From Opitutia bacterium (GTDB lineage: Bacteria > Verrucomicrobiota > Verrucomicrobiia > Opitutales > Opitutaceae): a stretch of DNA of 58,316 nucleotides. The translations under genes and the position numbers were made by a program. Within the stretch, counting starts at the first letter, position 1. Each line of letters starts with the position of its first letter. The stretch spans positions 1-58,316 of the forward strand of contig CANGCX010000008.1 in assembly GCA_947452315.1 (NCBI GenBank). The letters are read 5' to 3'. Below the pieces are notes generated by a model. It was not told where the DNA came from and did not search any database. It was given only the letters and a program-made list of their open reading frames with translations. This document shows, piece after piece, positions 43,334-52,726 of this stretch.

Positions 43334-44911
43334 TTATTTCAAGCGTACCGCTTGGCCGGGGCGGGCGGGTGTGAGTTGGCCGGCGCGGATCACGGGTATA
43401 CCGTCCACGATCACGTCACTGAAGCCCGTCGCGTAATGGTGTGGGTCGTCGTAAGTCGAGGAATCGTTGACCGTTGCGGGGTCGAAAATCACGACGTCGG
43501 CAATAGCGCCGGCGCGGAGTTCGCCGCGCTCGCCAAGACGAAACGTGCGCGCGGGCAGTGAGGTCATTTTACGAACGGCGTCTTCGATTGGAATCACTTT
43601 TTGGTCGCGTACGTAGCGGCCGAGAATGCGGGCATTATTACCGTAGCCGCGCGGGTGCGGAACGGCTTCGCCAAATTTCCGTATTCCGGAATCTGAGGCG
43701 ATCATAGTGAGCGGTTGAGCGAGGAATTTCTTGAGGTCGGGCTCGCTCATGCCGTGGAAGACGCCTTGCGCGCCGCCGCGCGCTTCAATGTCTAGGATCG
43801 TCTCGATTTGGTCGTCGAGCGTCGCCGCGCCGCGGAGAAGTTGCGCGCATTGCGGGATGGTTTTGCCGTTGAAGCGCGGATCGGGTTTGAAGTTGGCTAC
43901 GACGGCGTAAGTGAAGTCGCCTCGTTTACCCTTAGCGATGGAGTCTTTCATCTCGGAGACCATCTGAGACTTGATTGAGGGATCGGCTAGGCGCTCTTTG
44001 TAACGTGCGGCTCCGCCTTCGCGGAATTCGGCGGCGATGAGCGCAGAGATGCCGGTGCTCGAGGCCGTGTAGGCGTATTGATCCTGCGTGATTTGCAAAC
44101 CCTCAGCGCGTGCGCGGTCTAGGTAGGCGATAATTTCGTCGGCGCGGCCCCATGCGTTGGGGCTGGAGAGTTTGATGTGGGAAACTTCGGCGGGGATTTT
44201 TGCCTCGCGGGCCACAGTGGTGAGTTCGTCGAGGGCTTCTAGAATGCGGGAGTTTTCGTAGCGCATGTGGCTTGCGTAGATGCCGCCGTGTGCGGCGGCG
44301 ACTTTGGCGAGGGCCACGATTTCATCGGTCTTGGCAAAAGAGCCTGGCAAGTAGATCAGTCCCGTGCTCAAGCCAACGGCGCCATCTTTCATCGCTTGTT
44401 CGACGAGGGCGCACATTTTTTCTAACTCAGCGGGCGTGGGCGGGCGCATGAAACTGCCGCCCATGACTTGGAAACGCACTGTGTTGTGACCGATGAGTGT
44501 GGCGACGTTCAGCGAGACACCGGTGCGCGTGAGCTGGTCGAAGAAGGCGCCGACCTCGAGCTTCGAGCCGCCGCAGTTACCGGTGACGATGGTGGTGACG
44601 CCCATGCGTAGGAAATTTTCCGCTGTGGGGAGATCGTTGACGTCTTCAGAGTGCGTGTGGACGTCGATGAAGCCGGGTGCCACGACGTGGCCGGCGGCGT
44701 CGATTTCGGTGGGAGCAGTGGAGCCGGCGGGGAGCAGTCCGATGGCCGCGATACGGCCGGCGCGGATCGCGAGATCGCCAGGTCGGGCGGGTGCGCCGGT
44801 ACCATCGATGAGCGAGGCATGGCGGATGATGAGGTCGTAGGTCTCGGCGCAAAGTGACAACGAGATGAGCGGTACGACTAGGCAGAGAAGGAGACGTCGG
44901 GGGAGGCGCAT
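43334..44911 (-). CDS. N-acyl-D-amino-acid deacylase (D-aminoacylase), exported
   Basis: A 525-residue amidohydrolase. After a signal peptide (to about residue 21) comes the small beta domain and the TIM barrel: metal ligands His-x-His in APGFIDVHTHSEDV, TIVTGNCGGSK, GAVGLSTGLIYLPGSF, a YASHMRYE and PAEVSHIKLSSPNAWG stretch, and TMIASDSGIRKFGE for the late Asp. The YLPGSFAKTDEI region is typical of the D-aminoacylase family, which frees D-amino acids from N-acyl forms. Such activity suits peptidoglycan or D-peptide breakdown, but related enzymes use other substrates. The position next to a PLP aminotransferase suggests, without proof, amino-acid use. ATG at 44911. Confidence 0.9.
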   Translation of the reverse strand: MRLPRRLLLCLVVPLISLSLCAETYDLIIRHASLIDGTGAPARPGDLAIRAGRIAAIGLLPAGSTAPTEIDAAGHVVAPGFIDVHTHSEDVNDLPTAENFLRMGVTTIVTGNCGGSKLEVGAFFDQLTRTGVSLNVATLIGHNTVRFQVMGGSFMRPPTPAELEKMCALVEQAMKDGAVGLSTGLIYLPGSFAKTDEIVALAKVAAAHGGIYASHMRYENSRILEALDELTTVAREAKIPAEVSHIKLSSPNAWGRADEIIAYLDRARAEGLQITQDQYAYTASSTGISALIAAEFREGGAARYKERLADPSIKSQMVSEMKDSIAKGKRGDFTYAVVANFKPDPRFNGKTIPQCAQLLRGAATLDDQIETILDIEARGGAQGVFHGMSEPDLKKFLAQPLTMIASDSGIRKFGEAVPHPRGYGNNARILGRYVRDQKVIPIEDAVRKMTSLPARTFRLGERGELRAGAIADVVIFDPATVNDSSTYDDPHHYATGFSDVIVDGIPVIRAGQLTPARPGQAVRLK

Positions 44912-45069
44912 GGGGGAAAGCCAACACGTTGGGGTTCAAAACAACGCGCGGCAATGCGGGATCATGAACGCTCGTGTGGATTAAGAGCGGCGCGTGTCGG
45001 GGAAGTGAATTTAATCCGGGGCGTTTTTTTTGACTTTGCGCGAAGGCTCGGGCGAGGTGTGGTGGAGTG

Positions 45070-46356
45070 ATGGCAGCTCGGCCCACGTTTCGCATGGCAG
45101 TGAAGTTTTGGCTCAAGCTGGGGCTGCTCAGCTTCGGCGGACCCGCAGGGCAGATCGCGTTGATGCATCGGGAACTCGTGGAGCAGAAAAAGTGGGTCGA
45201 GGAATCGCGATTTCTGCACGCGTTGAATTTCAGTATGCTCTTGCCCGGTCCGGAGGCGACACAACTGGCGACCTATTGCGGATGGCTCTTGCATGGCTTG
45301 CGCGGTGGATTGGTGGCAGGCGTGTTGTTTGTGTTGCCGGGCGCGCTAGCGATGTGGGGCTTGAGTTGGATTTACGTGAGCTTTGGCTCGGTGCCGGCGG
45401 TGGCGGGCGTGCTGCACGGGCTGAAGGCGGCGGTGTTGGCGATTCTCGCGGTGGCCGTCCTGCGGGTCGGGCGCAAGTCCTTGAAAACGCCGATCGCGTG
45501 GGTGCTCGCGGGTACGATGGGTGTGGTGCTCGCTTTGGGCCTGGCGCCGTTTCCGGTCGTCGTTCTCGTCGCGCTGGTGGTGGGGTTTTTCGGCGTGCGA
45601 CGTTGGCCAGATGCGTTTGGGCAAACATCGACCGCGAGTGCGAGCGAGGCGGCAGTGGCAAACGATGTGACGCAAACTCGCACGGTGCGCGAGACGGTGT
45701 GGATCGCTGGTATCGGCTTGGCGTTGTGGTTTGTACCGGTCGTGGGCGCGGCGTGGCTGCAAGGCGGGGGTGGACTTTACGCCCAGCTCGGTTGGTTTTT
45801 TAGCAAGGCGGCGGTGGTGACTTTTGGTGGGGCGTACGCGGTGTTGCCCTATGTGGGGCAACAGGCGGTGGAGCATTATTATTGGGTTACTCCGCAGCAG
45901 ATGATGGACGGGTTGGCGCTCGCGGAGACTACCCCGGGACCGTTGATTTTGGTGCTGCAATACGTGGGGTTCCTCGCGGGCTGGGCGCAACCTGGCGGGC
46001 TGTCGCCCTTGGCTGCGGCGACGTGGAGTGCGGCGATGACGACGTGGGTGACCTTCGTGCCGACATTTTTATTTATTCTTGTGGGCGCGCCGTACGTGGA
46101 GCGGTGTCGCGGGTGGGCTTCCTGGCGCGGGGCCTTGGCGGCGGTGTCGGCGGCGGTGGTCGGCGTGATCGCGCAGCTGGCAGGTTGGTTTACGTGGCAC
46201 GCGCTGTTGCCGCGGGGCATAAGTGGCGGTGTTGATTTTTGGGTCTTGGTCTTGGGCGTGACGGCGGGGGTGGTGTTGCAGTGGGGCCGCGTTGGCCTCG
46301 GCTGGGTCGTGTTGGCGTGTGGGCTAGCGGGTGCGTTCAGCGCGGTGGGGCTTTGA
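45070..46356 (+). CDS. chrA: Chromate transporter (CHR family)
   Basis: A 428-residue membrane protein with the two-domain pattern of long-chain ChrA. The motif copies are LSFGGPAGQIALMHRELV and MLLPGPEATQLATYCGW in the first half, and TFGGAYAVLPYVGQQAV and ALAETTPGPLILVLQYVGF in the second. Ten or more membrane segments alternate. ChrA exports chromate from the cytoplasm and gives resistance. There is no chromate regulator (chrB) or other metal gene here, so a resistance role cannot be confirmed. ATG at 45070 is directly preceded by an in-frame GTG (45067). A convergent S46 peptidase ends 147 bases away, with a minus-strand terminator between. Confidence 0.93.
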   Translation: MAARPTFRMAVKFWLKLGLLSFGGPAGQIALMHRELVEQKKWVEESRFLHALNFSMLLPGPEATQLATYCGWLLHGLRGGLVAGVLFVLPGALAMWGLSWIYVSFGSVPAVAGVLHGLKAAVLAILAVAVLRVGRKSLKTPIAWVLAGTMGVVLALGLAPFPVVVLVALVVGFFGVRRWPDAFGQTSTASASEAAVANDVTQTRTVRETVWIAGIGLALWFVPVVGAAWLQGGGGLYAQLGWFFSKAAVVTFGGAYAVLPYVGQQAVEHYYWVTPQQMMDGLALAETTPGPLILVLQYVGFLAGWAQPGGLSPLAAATWSAAMTTWVTFVPTFLFILVGAPYVERCRGWASWRGALAAVSAAVVGVIAQLAGWFTWHALLPRGISGGVDFWVLVLGVTAGVVLQWGRVGLGWVVLACGLAGAFSAVGL

Positions 46357-46443
46357 GAGCGTTGGTTAATACAAGATGCTCATCGTTAAAATGAGATAAA
46401 TGACTCAGCCGAGTGAGAGGTTGCGGCGCTAGAGTTGCCCATG

Positions 46444-46471
46444 AAAAAGGGCCGGTCGGTGAGACCGGCCC
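46444..46471 (-). terminator. Rho-independent terminator of the S46 peptidase gene
   Basis: On the minus strand a 9-base perfect stem (GGGCCGGTC / GACCGGCCC) with a 5-base loop is followed by five Ts. It lies about 30 bases after the stop codon of the peptidase gene. On the plus strand only five As precede it, so it acts mainly on minus-strand messages. Confidence 0.75.
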
Positions 46472-46502
46472 TGAAGGGCAAAGAAGACGAGGGCGGGCTT
46501 GA

Positions 46503-48575
46503 TTAACGGTGGCCTTGGGTCAGCTCGGAGACTAGGGCCGGTACTTCGTAGACTTTTTTCAACGCTTCCAAGATGCCGGCGCTATGCACGCTCAGAGCGC
46601 GGGATTGTTTATCGTCGTAGCCAAAATCGGCGGAGAGCGATTGGATGTTGCCGTCGAAGATGATGCCGACGAATTCGGCTTTTTGATTCACGATCGGGCT
46701 GCCGGAGTTGCCGCCAATGATGTCGTTGGTGCTGACGAAATTGAAGGGCACGTTGAGATCGAGGGCGGATTTTTTCTCGACCCAGCGTGGCGGGAGGTCG
46801 AAGGGCGATTTGTTGTCCTGCTCGGCGCTGCGGGCGTAGAGGCCGGCTAGGGTCGTCATAGCGGCGATGGGGGCGCCATTTTCTTCATAGCCTTTGACGG
46901 TGCCGTAACTGAGGCGAAGGGTGAAGGTGGCGTCGGGGTAGGTGTTGGCACCTTCGAGGGCGAAGCGGGCTTTGCCGATGAGGGCTTGGGCTTGTTGTTT
47001 AACTTCGGTCTGAGCCTCGACGATTTTACGCAGGGCGCGGGCTTCGGTGTCGATGAGGCGGGCGACTTCGATCATGGGGTCGTGGGCTGCGGCGACGACG
47101 GCGGCTCCGCCGGTGTAGAGTTTTTTACGGAAGGCGACGTCGCGAACTTGGGTCGAGTTAATGAGTTCGGCGGCGCGGGCACGGGGTGATTTTCCGGCGA
47201 GAATGGCGAGCACGAGCGGGTCTTCGGCGCCGAGGTTGGCAGAGAGATAGGTGAGGGAATCGGCGAGGGATAGGATCTCGTAATCAGCGTAGATGGGTTT
47301 GTCGGTGAAAAGCATGAGCTCGAAAGATTCTCGGCGGGCTTCGGCGAATTCGGCGAGGCGTTCGCCGTTGGGCTTGGGGCGTTCGTCGCCTGCGCGCAGG
47401 AGACGGCGGGCGAGGCTGAAGGAATCGGCATTGAAGCCGCCGCCACCCTCGAGAAGACGTTGGCGGTTGGCGATTAGGGCTATGCTCTTTTGCGCGGCAG
47501 CGATGCGCTCGAATGCGGCGAGGGCTTCGGCGCCGTTAGGGGAATCGGCGAGTTTTTGTTTGAGGGCTTTTTCGGCTGCGACTTTGGCCCCGAAGAAGGC
47601 GGGGTCTTGTAGTGCGGCGAGACCGCCGTCGCGTACTTTACGGGAGTTTTGAATTCCGAAAAGATCCTCTCGGGCGCGGCGGTTATTTTCTTGGCTGCGA
47701 GCGCTCCAAGAACTGAGAAGGACTTCGCGGCGTTTGAGGGTGGCGAGTTGGTCGGGGAATTGATTGTCGCGGAGGTAGGCGAGCTCAGGGGTGGTGAGCA
47801 GGCGGCTGGTGCGGCCAGGGTGGCCGGAGACGAAAACCAGTTCGTTATCCGCGGCGCCGCGGGCGGACCATTTTAGGTAATGTGTAGATTGAACGGGCTG
47901 GTTGTTTTCGTAGACGCGGAAAAAGCAGATATCGAGGTCGTAGCGGGGGAATTCGAAGTTGTCGGGGTCGCCGCCGTAGAAGGCGATTTGGGCTTCAGGG
48001 GCGAAGACGAGACGAATGTCGGTGTAGCGTTTGAAGCGGTAGAGGTGATACGCGCCGCCTTGGTAGAGGGTGACGACGTCGCTACGGAGGCCGGTTTTAT
48101 CGCGAGATTCTTTTTCGACTTCGGCGATGATCTTACGGCGGGCGAGGGCAGCTTCGGCTCCGCTGAGGTTGGCCGGAACGGCGGCGTTGATACGTGCGGT
48201 GACGTCTTCGATTGATTGGAGGACGTTTACTTCAAGGTCGTTGCACTTGATCTCCTCGGCTGCGCTTTTGGCGTAAAAGCCGTCGCGCAGGTAGTTGTGC
48301 TCTTGGGAGCCCATCTTTTGGAGCGAGTCGGCGCCGACGTGGTGATTGGTGATGACGAGTCCATCGCCGGAGACGAAGGAGGCGGAACCGCCGCTGTTGA
48401 AGCGCACCGATGAGAGGCGCACGTGGTCGAGCCAAGCATCGGTTAGGTCGAAGCCGTATTTGGCTTTAATCTGGGCGCGGGGTGGCGCGGAGTAGAGCCA
48501 CATGCCTTCATCGGCGCGGGCGGCGGTGCCGACGCACAGCGCGGCGAGGGTGATGAGGAGCGAACGGAGTTTCAT
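46503..48575 (-). CDS. S46 family dipeptidyl peptidase (DPP7/DPP11-type), exported
   Basis: A 690-residue chymotrypsin-fold exopeptidase with a signal peptide ending near Ala21. The triad is visible: His in DGLVITNHHVGADS, Asp in YGGDPDNFEFPRYD, Ser in IIGGNSGSPIVN. Between the protease halves lies the family's alpha-helical cap (about 270-560). S46 enzymes remove dipeptides from the N-terminus in the periplasm. Near the specificity pocket the sequence is IIFDGNIQS; as I recall, DPP7 has Gly here and Asp/Glu-specific DPP11 has Arg, so the DPP7 type (hydrophobic P1) is favoured. Family members are common in Bacteroidetes. It has its own terminator downstream. Confidence 0.93.
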   Translation of the reverse strand: MKLRSLLITLAALCVGTAARADEGMWLYSAPPRAQIKAKYGFDLTDAWLDHVRLSSVRFNSGGSASFVSGDGLVITNHHVGADSLQKMGSQEHNYLRDGFYAKSAAEEIKCNDLEVNVLQSIEDVTARINAAVPANLSGAEAALARRKIIAEVEKESRDKTGLRSDVVTLYQGGAYHLYRFKRYTDIRLVFAPEAQIAFYGGDPDNFEFPRYDLDICFFRVYENNQPVQSTHYLKWSARGAADNELVFVSGHPGRTSRLLTTPELAYLRDNQFPDQLATLKRREVLLSSWSARSQENNRRAREDLFGIQNSRKVRDGGLAALQDPAFFGAKVAAEKALKQKLADSPNGAEALAAFERIAAAQKSIALIANRQRLLEGGGGFNADSFSLARRLLRAGDERPKPNGERLAEFAEARRESFELMLFTDKPIYADYEILSLADSLTYLSANLGAEDPLVLAILAGKSPRARAAELINSTQVRDVAFRKKLYTGGAAVVAAAHDPMIEVARLIDTEARALRKIVEAQTEVKQQAQALIGKARFALEGANTYPDATFTLRLSYGTVKGYEENGAPIAAMTTLAGLYARSAEQDNKSPFDLPPRWVEKKSALDLNVPFNFVSTNDIIGGNSGSPIVNQKAEFVGIIFDGNIQSLSADFGYDDKQSRALSVHSAGILEALKKVYEVPALVSELTQGHR

Positions 48576-48647
48576 AGAGTAAAAGCCAAAGCGAAAACGG
48601 CCGCGGGAGGCGAGCTGGAAGCGGCAATAAAGGAAAGGAGTCGTGGT

Positions 48648-49883
48648 TTAACCGACGAAGAATTTTTGGATGCGGTGTAGGCTCGCGACGAGCACGTCGA
48701 TCTCGGCTGCGGTGTTGTACAGATAAAAACTCGCGCGCGTGGTGCTGGTGAGGCCGAGCTTGCGCATGAGTGGCTGGTTGCAGTGGTGGCCGCCGCGGAG
48801 GGCCAGGCCGTCTTCATCGGCAAACGTGACGATGTCGTGGGCATGGACTTCGGCGAAGGCGAAGCTCACGAGTCCACCACGGGGCTGGCCAGCGCGCGGT
48901 CCGATGATGCGGATCCCGGGTATGACAGAGAGTTTTTCCATCGCAATTTGCGCGAGGTGGTGATCGTGGGCGGCGATGGCGTCACGGCCGATCTCGTCAA
49001 GGTAATCGCAGGCCGCGCCAAGAGCGATGGCATCGGCGATGTTGGGTGTGCCGGCTTCGTGACGTTCGGGGGACGGTTTCCACGTGGCGCCCTCATAGGT
49101 AACGCTCACAACCATACCGCCGCCAGTTTCGTCTGGGGCGAGTTGATCGAGTAAATCTCGCCGACCGTAAAGCACGCCGATTCCCGTGGGGCCGCACATT
49201 TTGTGACCGGAGAAAGCGAGAAAATCGCAACCGAGGGCCTCTACGTCGATGCGGGTGTGGCCGATAGATTGAGCGGCGTCGATGACCGTGACGGCACCGA
49301 TCGCACGGGCGCGAGCGCAGAGCCGCGCCGCGTCGTTTATGGTGCCCAAGGTATTGGAGATGTGGGTGAACGCCAGGAGCTTCACTGCGGGCGTGAGCAA
49401 CGTATCGAGGGCGGCGTAATCGAGTCCGCCCTCGGCATCGGCGCCGAGCACAGGGATGTAGCGGACCGTGGCGCCGACGGCTCGGGCGGCTTGTTGCCAC
49501 GGTACTAGGTTGGAGTGGTGCTCCATCTCGGTGGTGAGGATAACGTCGCCGGCTTTGAGGTGCGCGCGTGCCCAACCATGCGCGATAATATTAATACTTT
49601 CGGTCGTACCGCGTGTGAAAATAATTTCTGCGGGGTCGGCAGCGTGGATGAATTTAGCTACGCGTGCTCGCGCGCCCTCATAGGCGTCGGTGGCTCGCAT
49701 AGAGAGCGCGTGCAGGCCGCGGTGGACGTTGGAGTTGTCGCGCTCGTAATAGTGGACCAGAGCGTCGATCACACACCGGGGTTTTTGCGACGTGGCGCCG
49801 TTGTCGAGGTAGACGAGGGGCTTACCGTTGACCTGTTGGTGCAGAATCGGGAAATCAGCGCGGGTGCGTGCGAGGTCGAACAT
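48648..49883 (-). CDS. sufS: Cysteine desulfurase SufS
   Basis: A 411-residue group II cysteine desulfurase (SufS/CsdA). The cofactor Lys is Lys228 in FLAFSGHKMCGPTG, the persulfide Cys is Cys368 in LRGGHHCNQPLM, and YLDNGATSQKP and THISNTLGTIN flank the active site. It takes sulfur from L-cysteine for iron-sulfur cluster assembly in the cytoplasm. SufU follows upstream in transcription (sufU starts at 50367 on the same strand and ends 28 bases before sufS), so sufU-sufS form a two-gene unit. No sufBCD is in the window. Confidence 0.95.
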   Translation of the reverse strand: MFDLARTRADFPILHQQVNGKPLVYLDNGATSQKPRCVIDALVHYYERDNSNVHRGLHALSMRATDAYEGARARVAKFIHAADPAEIIFTRGTTESINIIAHGWARAHLKAGDVILTTEMEHHSNLVPWQQAARAVGATVRYIPVLGADAEGGLDYAALDTLLTPAVKLLAFTHISNTLGTINDAARLCARARAIGAVTVIDAAQSIGHTRIDVEALGCDFLAFSGHKMCGPTGIGVLYGRRDLLDQLAPDETGGGMVVSVTYEGATWKPSPERHEAGTPNIADAIALGAACDYLDEIGRDAIAAHDHHLAQIAMEKLSVIPGIRIIGPRAGQPRGGLVSFAFAEVHAHDIVTFADEDGLALRGGHHCNQPLMRKLGLTSTTRASFYLYNTAAEIDVLVASLHRIQKFFVG

Positions 49884-49911
49884 AGTACGGGCGGCGGAAG
49901 AGGAAAACGAC

Positions 49912-50367
49912 TTAATCTTTATGCGTCTCAGTGGTGGCCGGAAGTGGGTCGCCTTTTAAGGCGTTAAGAGCTGCGTGCCAACCAAGCGTGGCGCACTTGA
50001 TGCGAGCTGGGAACGTATGGACACCGGCGAACGCGGCGAGGTCGCTGATTTCGGCGGGCGCTTCGCCGGTGGTGACTATGTGGTGGAATTCGTCGTAAAG
50101 TTTTTGGGCTTCGGCAGCGGTCTTGCCCTTGAGTTGCGTCGTCATGAGCGAGGCACTGGCCTGTGAAATGGCGCAACCGGATCCATCGAAGGTGATTTCC
50201 GCGATGCGGTCGCCATCGAGGCGCAGATGCACGCTGCATTCGTCGCCGCAGGAAGGGTTATTGCCGTGGGCGACGCGGTTTGCGGTCGGGAGTTTGCCGC
50301 GGTTGCGGGGGCGGCGGTTGTGGTCGAGGATAACCTGTTGATATAGTTCGGATAGATCGGCGGACAT
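49912..50367 (-). CDS. sufU: SufU-type iron-sulfur/sulfur-transfer protein
   Basis: A 151-residue NifU-N-like protein. The zinc/sulfur ligands are Cys40 and Asp42 in [11 protein letters not shown], Cys65 in [14 protein letters not shown], and Cys125 in RIKCATLGW. Spacing matches B. subtilis SufU, which takes sulfur from SufS. The insertion of about 19 residues (in the stretch [16 protein letters not shown]) distinguishes SufU from IscU, and the IscU HPPVK-type loop is absent. It is the upstream member of a two-gene unit with sufS. It is divergent from the HutI-like gene, starts 93 bases apart. Confidence 0.92.
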   Translation of the reverse strand: MSADLSELYQQVILDHNRRPRNRGKLPTANRVAHGNNPSCGDECSVHLRLDGDRIAEITFDGSGCAISQASASLMTTQLKGKTAAEAQKLYDEFHHIVTTGEAPAEISDLAAFAGVHTFPARIKCATLGWHAALNALKGDPLPATTETHKD

Positions 50368-50460
50368 AGCGGCAGGAGTGAAACTAGGTGGTGGTTGGGC
50401 CTAATTGGCAACTGTGGCGTGCGGCTTGCAGGCGTGGGCAAGAACGTAAAGGTTCGCGCC

Positions 50461-51702
50461 ATGAGTCTTTTGATCCGCCACGCTCGCGTCCTCACTCTTG
50501 CGCAATCTGATGGGGCCGCCGTGACCACGTTACTCGGCGGGCGCAAAGCTCGGCGCGGTCCAGCGCTCAAGGAACTTGGCGTGATAGCGCGCGGCGATGT
50601 GTTAGTAGTGGACGGAAAAATCGCTGCCGTAGGTCCAGATTTGCCCGTGTCGGCGGAGACCGAAGTGATTGAGGCGGACGGGCGCGTGTTGATGCCCGGT
50701 TTCGTTGATTGTCATACGCACGCCTGCTGGGCGGGGGACCGCCTCACTGAATGGGAACAAGAATTGAGCGGGGTCGCGTTGGCAGAGATTTTGAAAAAAG
50801 GTGGCGGCATCCAAGCGACCGTGCGCGCCGTGCGCGAGGCGACGCGGAAACAACTCGCGGCGAGCCTGCGCGTTCGCCTCGACGCGATGCTGCGCGGCGG
50901 CACCACGACAATGGAAGTAAAGAGCGGTTACGGGCTAAACATCGACGGCGAGACAAAGATGCTGCACGCCATCGCTCGTGCGGCGCAGGAATTCGCGGGT
51001 ACCGTCGTACCTACGGCCATGCTCGGGCAAGCCCTGGAAGGTGACGCGGCGGCGTTTACGCGCATGGTCGTGCGTGAGTTGTTGCCGGCGGTGTGGCACG
51101 AATTTCCGGGTATCACGGTCGAAGCCGTGAGCGCGGCGGAAGCTTGGCCAGTAGAGGCGTGCGTGCGTCTCTTCGAGCGCGCGGGTAAACATGGGTTGCC
51201 GCTGCGCGTGAGTGCGGACGCGACGATGTCGACGGGTATGGTGACTGAGGCTTTGCGGCTGCATCTGCGTAGCGTGGATCATTTGGAGAATGCCTCGAAA
51301 GCGGATCTCGTGGCGTTGGCGGCGAGCGATACTTTTGCCGTATTCACGCCGGCGGCGAGTTTTCATAGCAAAGGTCGGTATGCGCGCGCCGGAGCTTTTG
51401 CGGACAGTGGTGGATTACTCGCGCTCGCCAGCGATTACGGTGTAGCCTCGGCGCCGACGCACTCGATGCCCTTCGTCATTGCGTTGGCGGTGCGTTACGC
51501 GGGTCTGACCCCAGCTGAGGCGATTACCGCTACCACGGTGAACGCGGCGGCGGTGCTTGGGTTGAGCGATCGCGGCACGATCGAAGTCGGACAACGCGCC
51601 GATTTGATTATGCTGCGGCACCGTGACGAACGCCTTTTGGCTCACGAAGTCGGCGGGAACCCCGTGGAGCTCGTAATTGCGGGTGGCGCTCGCGTGGTTT
51701 AA
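50461..51702 (+). CDS. HutI-like amidohydrolase with altered active site
   Basis: A 413-residue amidohydrolase close to imidazolonepropionase in overall order: [20 protein letters not shown] (His85/His87), [31 protein letters not shown] (His274) and [18 protein letters not shown] (Asp325). But HutI's metal-ligand His within His-Ala-Asp-Glu reads VSADA (Ser251, Ala254), its Ala-His-Ala loop reads GQA (Gln190), and the Asp-x-Asn-Pro-Gly turn reads DYGVA. So a plain HutI role in histidine breakdown is doubtful; no hutH or hutU is nearby. The cytoplasmic ATG at 50461 is used over 50395. The AraC-type gene starts 25 bases downstream. Confidence 0.75.
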   Translation: MSLLIRHARVLTLAQSDGAAVTTLLGGRKARRGPALKELGVIARGDVLVVDGKIAAVGPDLPVSAETEVIEADGRVLMPGFVDCHTHACWAGDRLTEWEQELSGVALAEILKKGGGIQATVRAVREATRKQLAASLRVRLDAMLRGGTTTMEVKSGYGLNIDGETKMLHAIARAAQEFAGTVVPTAMLGQALEGDAAAFTRMVVRELLPAVWHEFPGITVEAVSAAEAWPVEACVRLFERAGKHGLPLRVSADATMSTGMVTEALRLHLRSVDHLENASKADLVALAASDTFAVFTPAASFHSKGRYARAGAFADSGGLLALASDYGVASAPTHSMPFVIALAVRYAGLTPAEAITATTVNAAAVLGLSDRGTIEVGQRADLIMLRHRDERLLAHEVGGNPVELVIAGGARVV

Positions 51703-51726
51703 ACATACTGCGCCGCGTCAGGGTAC

Positions 51727-52680
51727 GTGGAAGAAAGTTTTGCAGACTCCGTTGCAGGTCGTTTCCATGGTCCCGTGTCGCTCACGTTATTTTTAGGTCG
51801 CGAATTGATTTCCGCTTTAGGCGGCTTGGGCGTGGCGCAGGTGCTTGGGCCGTGGCGCGGCGCGCGACCGGCGGAGCGACGTCCGCGGATGAAGTTTACC
51901 CCGGTGCTTTATGGCGAAGATCACGCCCATGAACACGCTGAGCTCTGTCTCCTGTTGGCTGGGCGGTGCCGATTTAGTTTTGAACGCGCCGGCTGTGAAT
52001 TAGAGCCGGGCGATCTGGTAATCTGTCCCGCGGGCACGTCGCACGCAGAGGCATTTGGCCGGCCGGGTATTGGTTATCGACTCGTTTGGTGGAGTTTACA
52101 CGCAGGTGAACCGAGCCTGCACGCGACGCGCTACTCGAAACGCGGCGGCTTCCAAGTGGAACATCGCATGAGCTTGGCGGCGTTGCCAGCCGAGGCACGC
52201 GGGCGCTTGGCCGCATTGCGCACCATGGCGAGCGCGGAACGTGTACCCGACTTAGATGCGCTGCGCGAGGCGATGCTCACGGTGACACTCGCTTTGTATC
52301 GTCGCGTACTGGACGGCGGCGAGGCGCAGCACGACACACGCGCGCAACTCGTGGGTCGTGCGGTGGATTATGTGCGCGCTAACGCCGCCCGGCCGCTGGC
52401 TTTGGGTGATGTAGCGCGGGCGGTGCACGTGTCGCCGAATTATCTAACGGGACTTTTTCGCGCAGAGACGGGTACTCCGCTTGGACGATTTATTTTAGGC
52501 GAACGAATCGCGTTAGCGCAGCAACGCCTAGGCCGCACTGGGGCGAGCGTGAAGGCCGTCGCGCTAGGCTTGGGCTTTGCGGATCCCTTTGCGTTTAGCC
52601 GCGCGTTTAAGCGCGTGACGGGGCAGACGCCGCGGGCGGCGCTGGCGGCGCGAAGCGGAAGTTTGGCCATGGCTTCGTAA
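51727..52680 (+). CDS. AraC-family transcriptional regulator with cupin-like N-terminus
   Basis: A 317-residue regulator. The N-terminal 160 residues look like a sensory cupin (HAHEHAELCLLLAGRCRFSF and ELEPGDLVICPAGTSHAEAF), and the last 100 carry two helix-turn-helix units: LGDVARAVHVSPNYLTGLF and AVALGLGFADPFAFSRAFKR, ending VTGQTPRAA. It starts with GTG at 51727 (VEESFADSVAGR by standard code) immediately after the HutI-like stop, and the DegT gene follows after 47 bases. Position suggests local control of the neighbouring genes, with a small sugar or amino-compound ligand likely. Start codon choice is not certain. Confidence 0.9.
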   Translation: MEESFADSVAGRFHGPVSLTLFLGRELISALGGLGVAQVLGPWRGARPAERRPRMKFTPVLYGEDHAHEHAELCLLLAGRCRFSFERAGCELEPGDLVICPAGTSHAEAFGRPGIGYRLVWWSLHAGEPSLHATRYSKRGGFQVEHRMSLAALPAEARGRLAALRTMASAERVPDLDALREAMLTVTLALYRRVLDGGEAQHDTRAQLVGRAVDYVRANAARPLALGDVARAVHVSPNYLTGLFRAETGTPLGRFILGERIALAQQRLGRTGASVKAVALGLGFADPFAFSRAFKRVTGQTPRAALAARSGSLAMAS

Positions 52681-52726
52681 GTGCGGCTATTCCCGTGGAG
52701 GGAGCGACGTGGTAGATTGGTTCATC

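Noticed and set aside
50461-51702. Straight naming as hutI of a histidine-degradation operon
   Set aside because: No hutH or hutU nearby and key metal and substrate residues differ, so only a HutI-like family call is supported.
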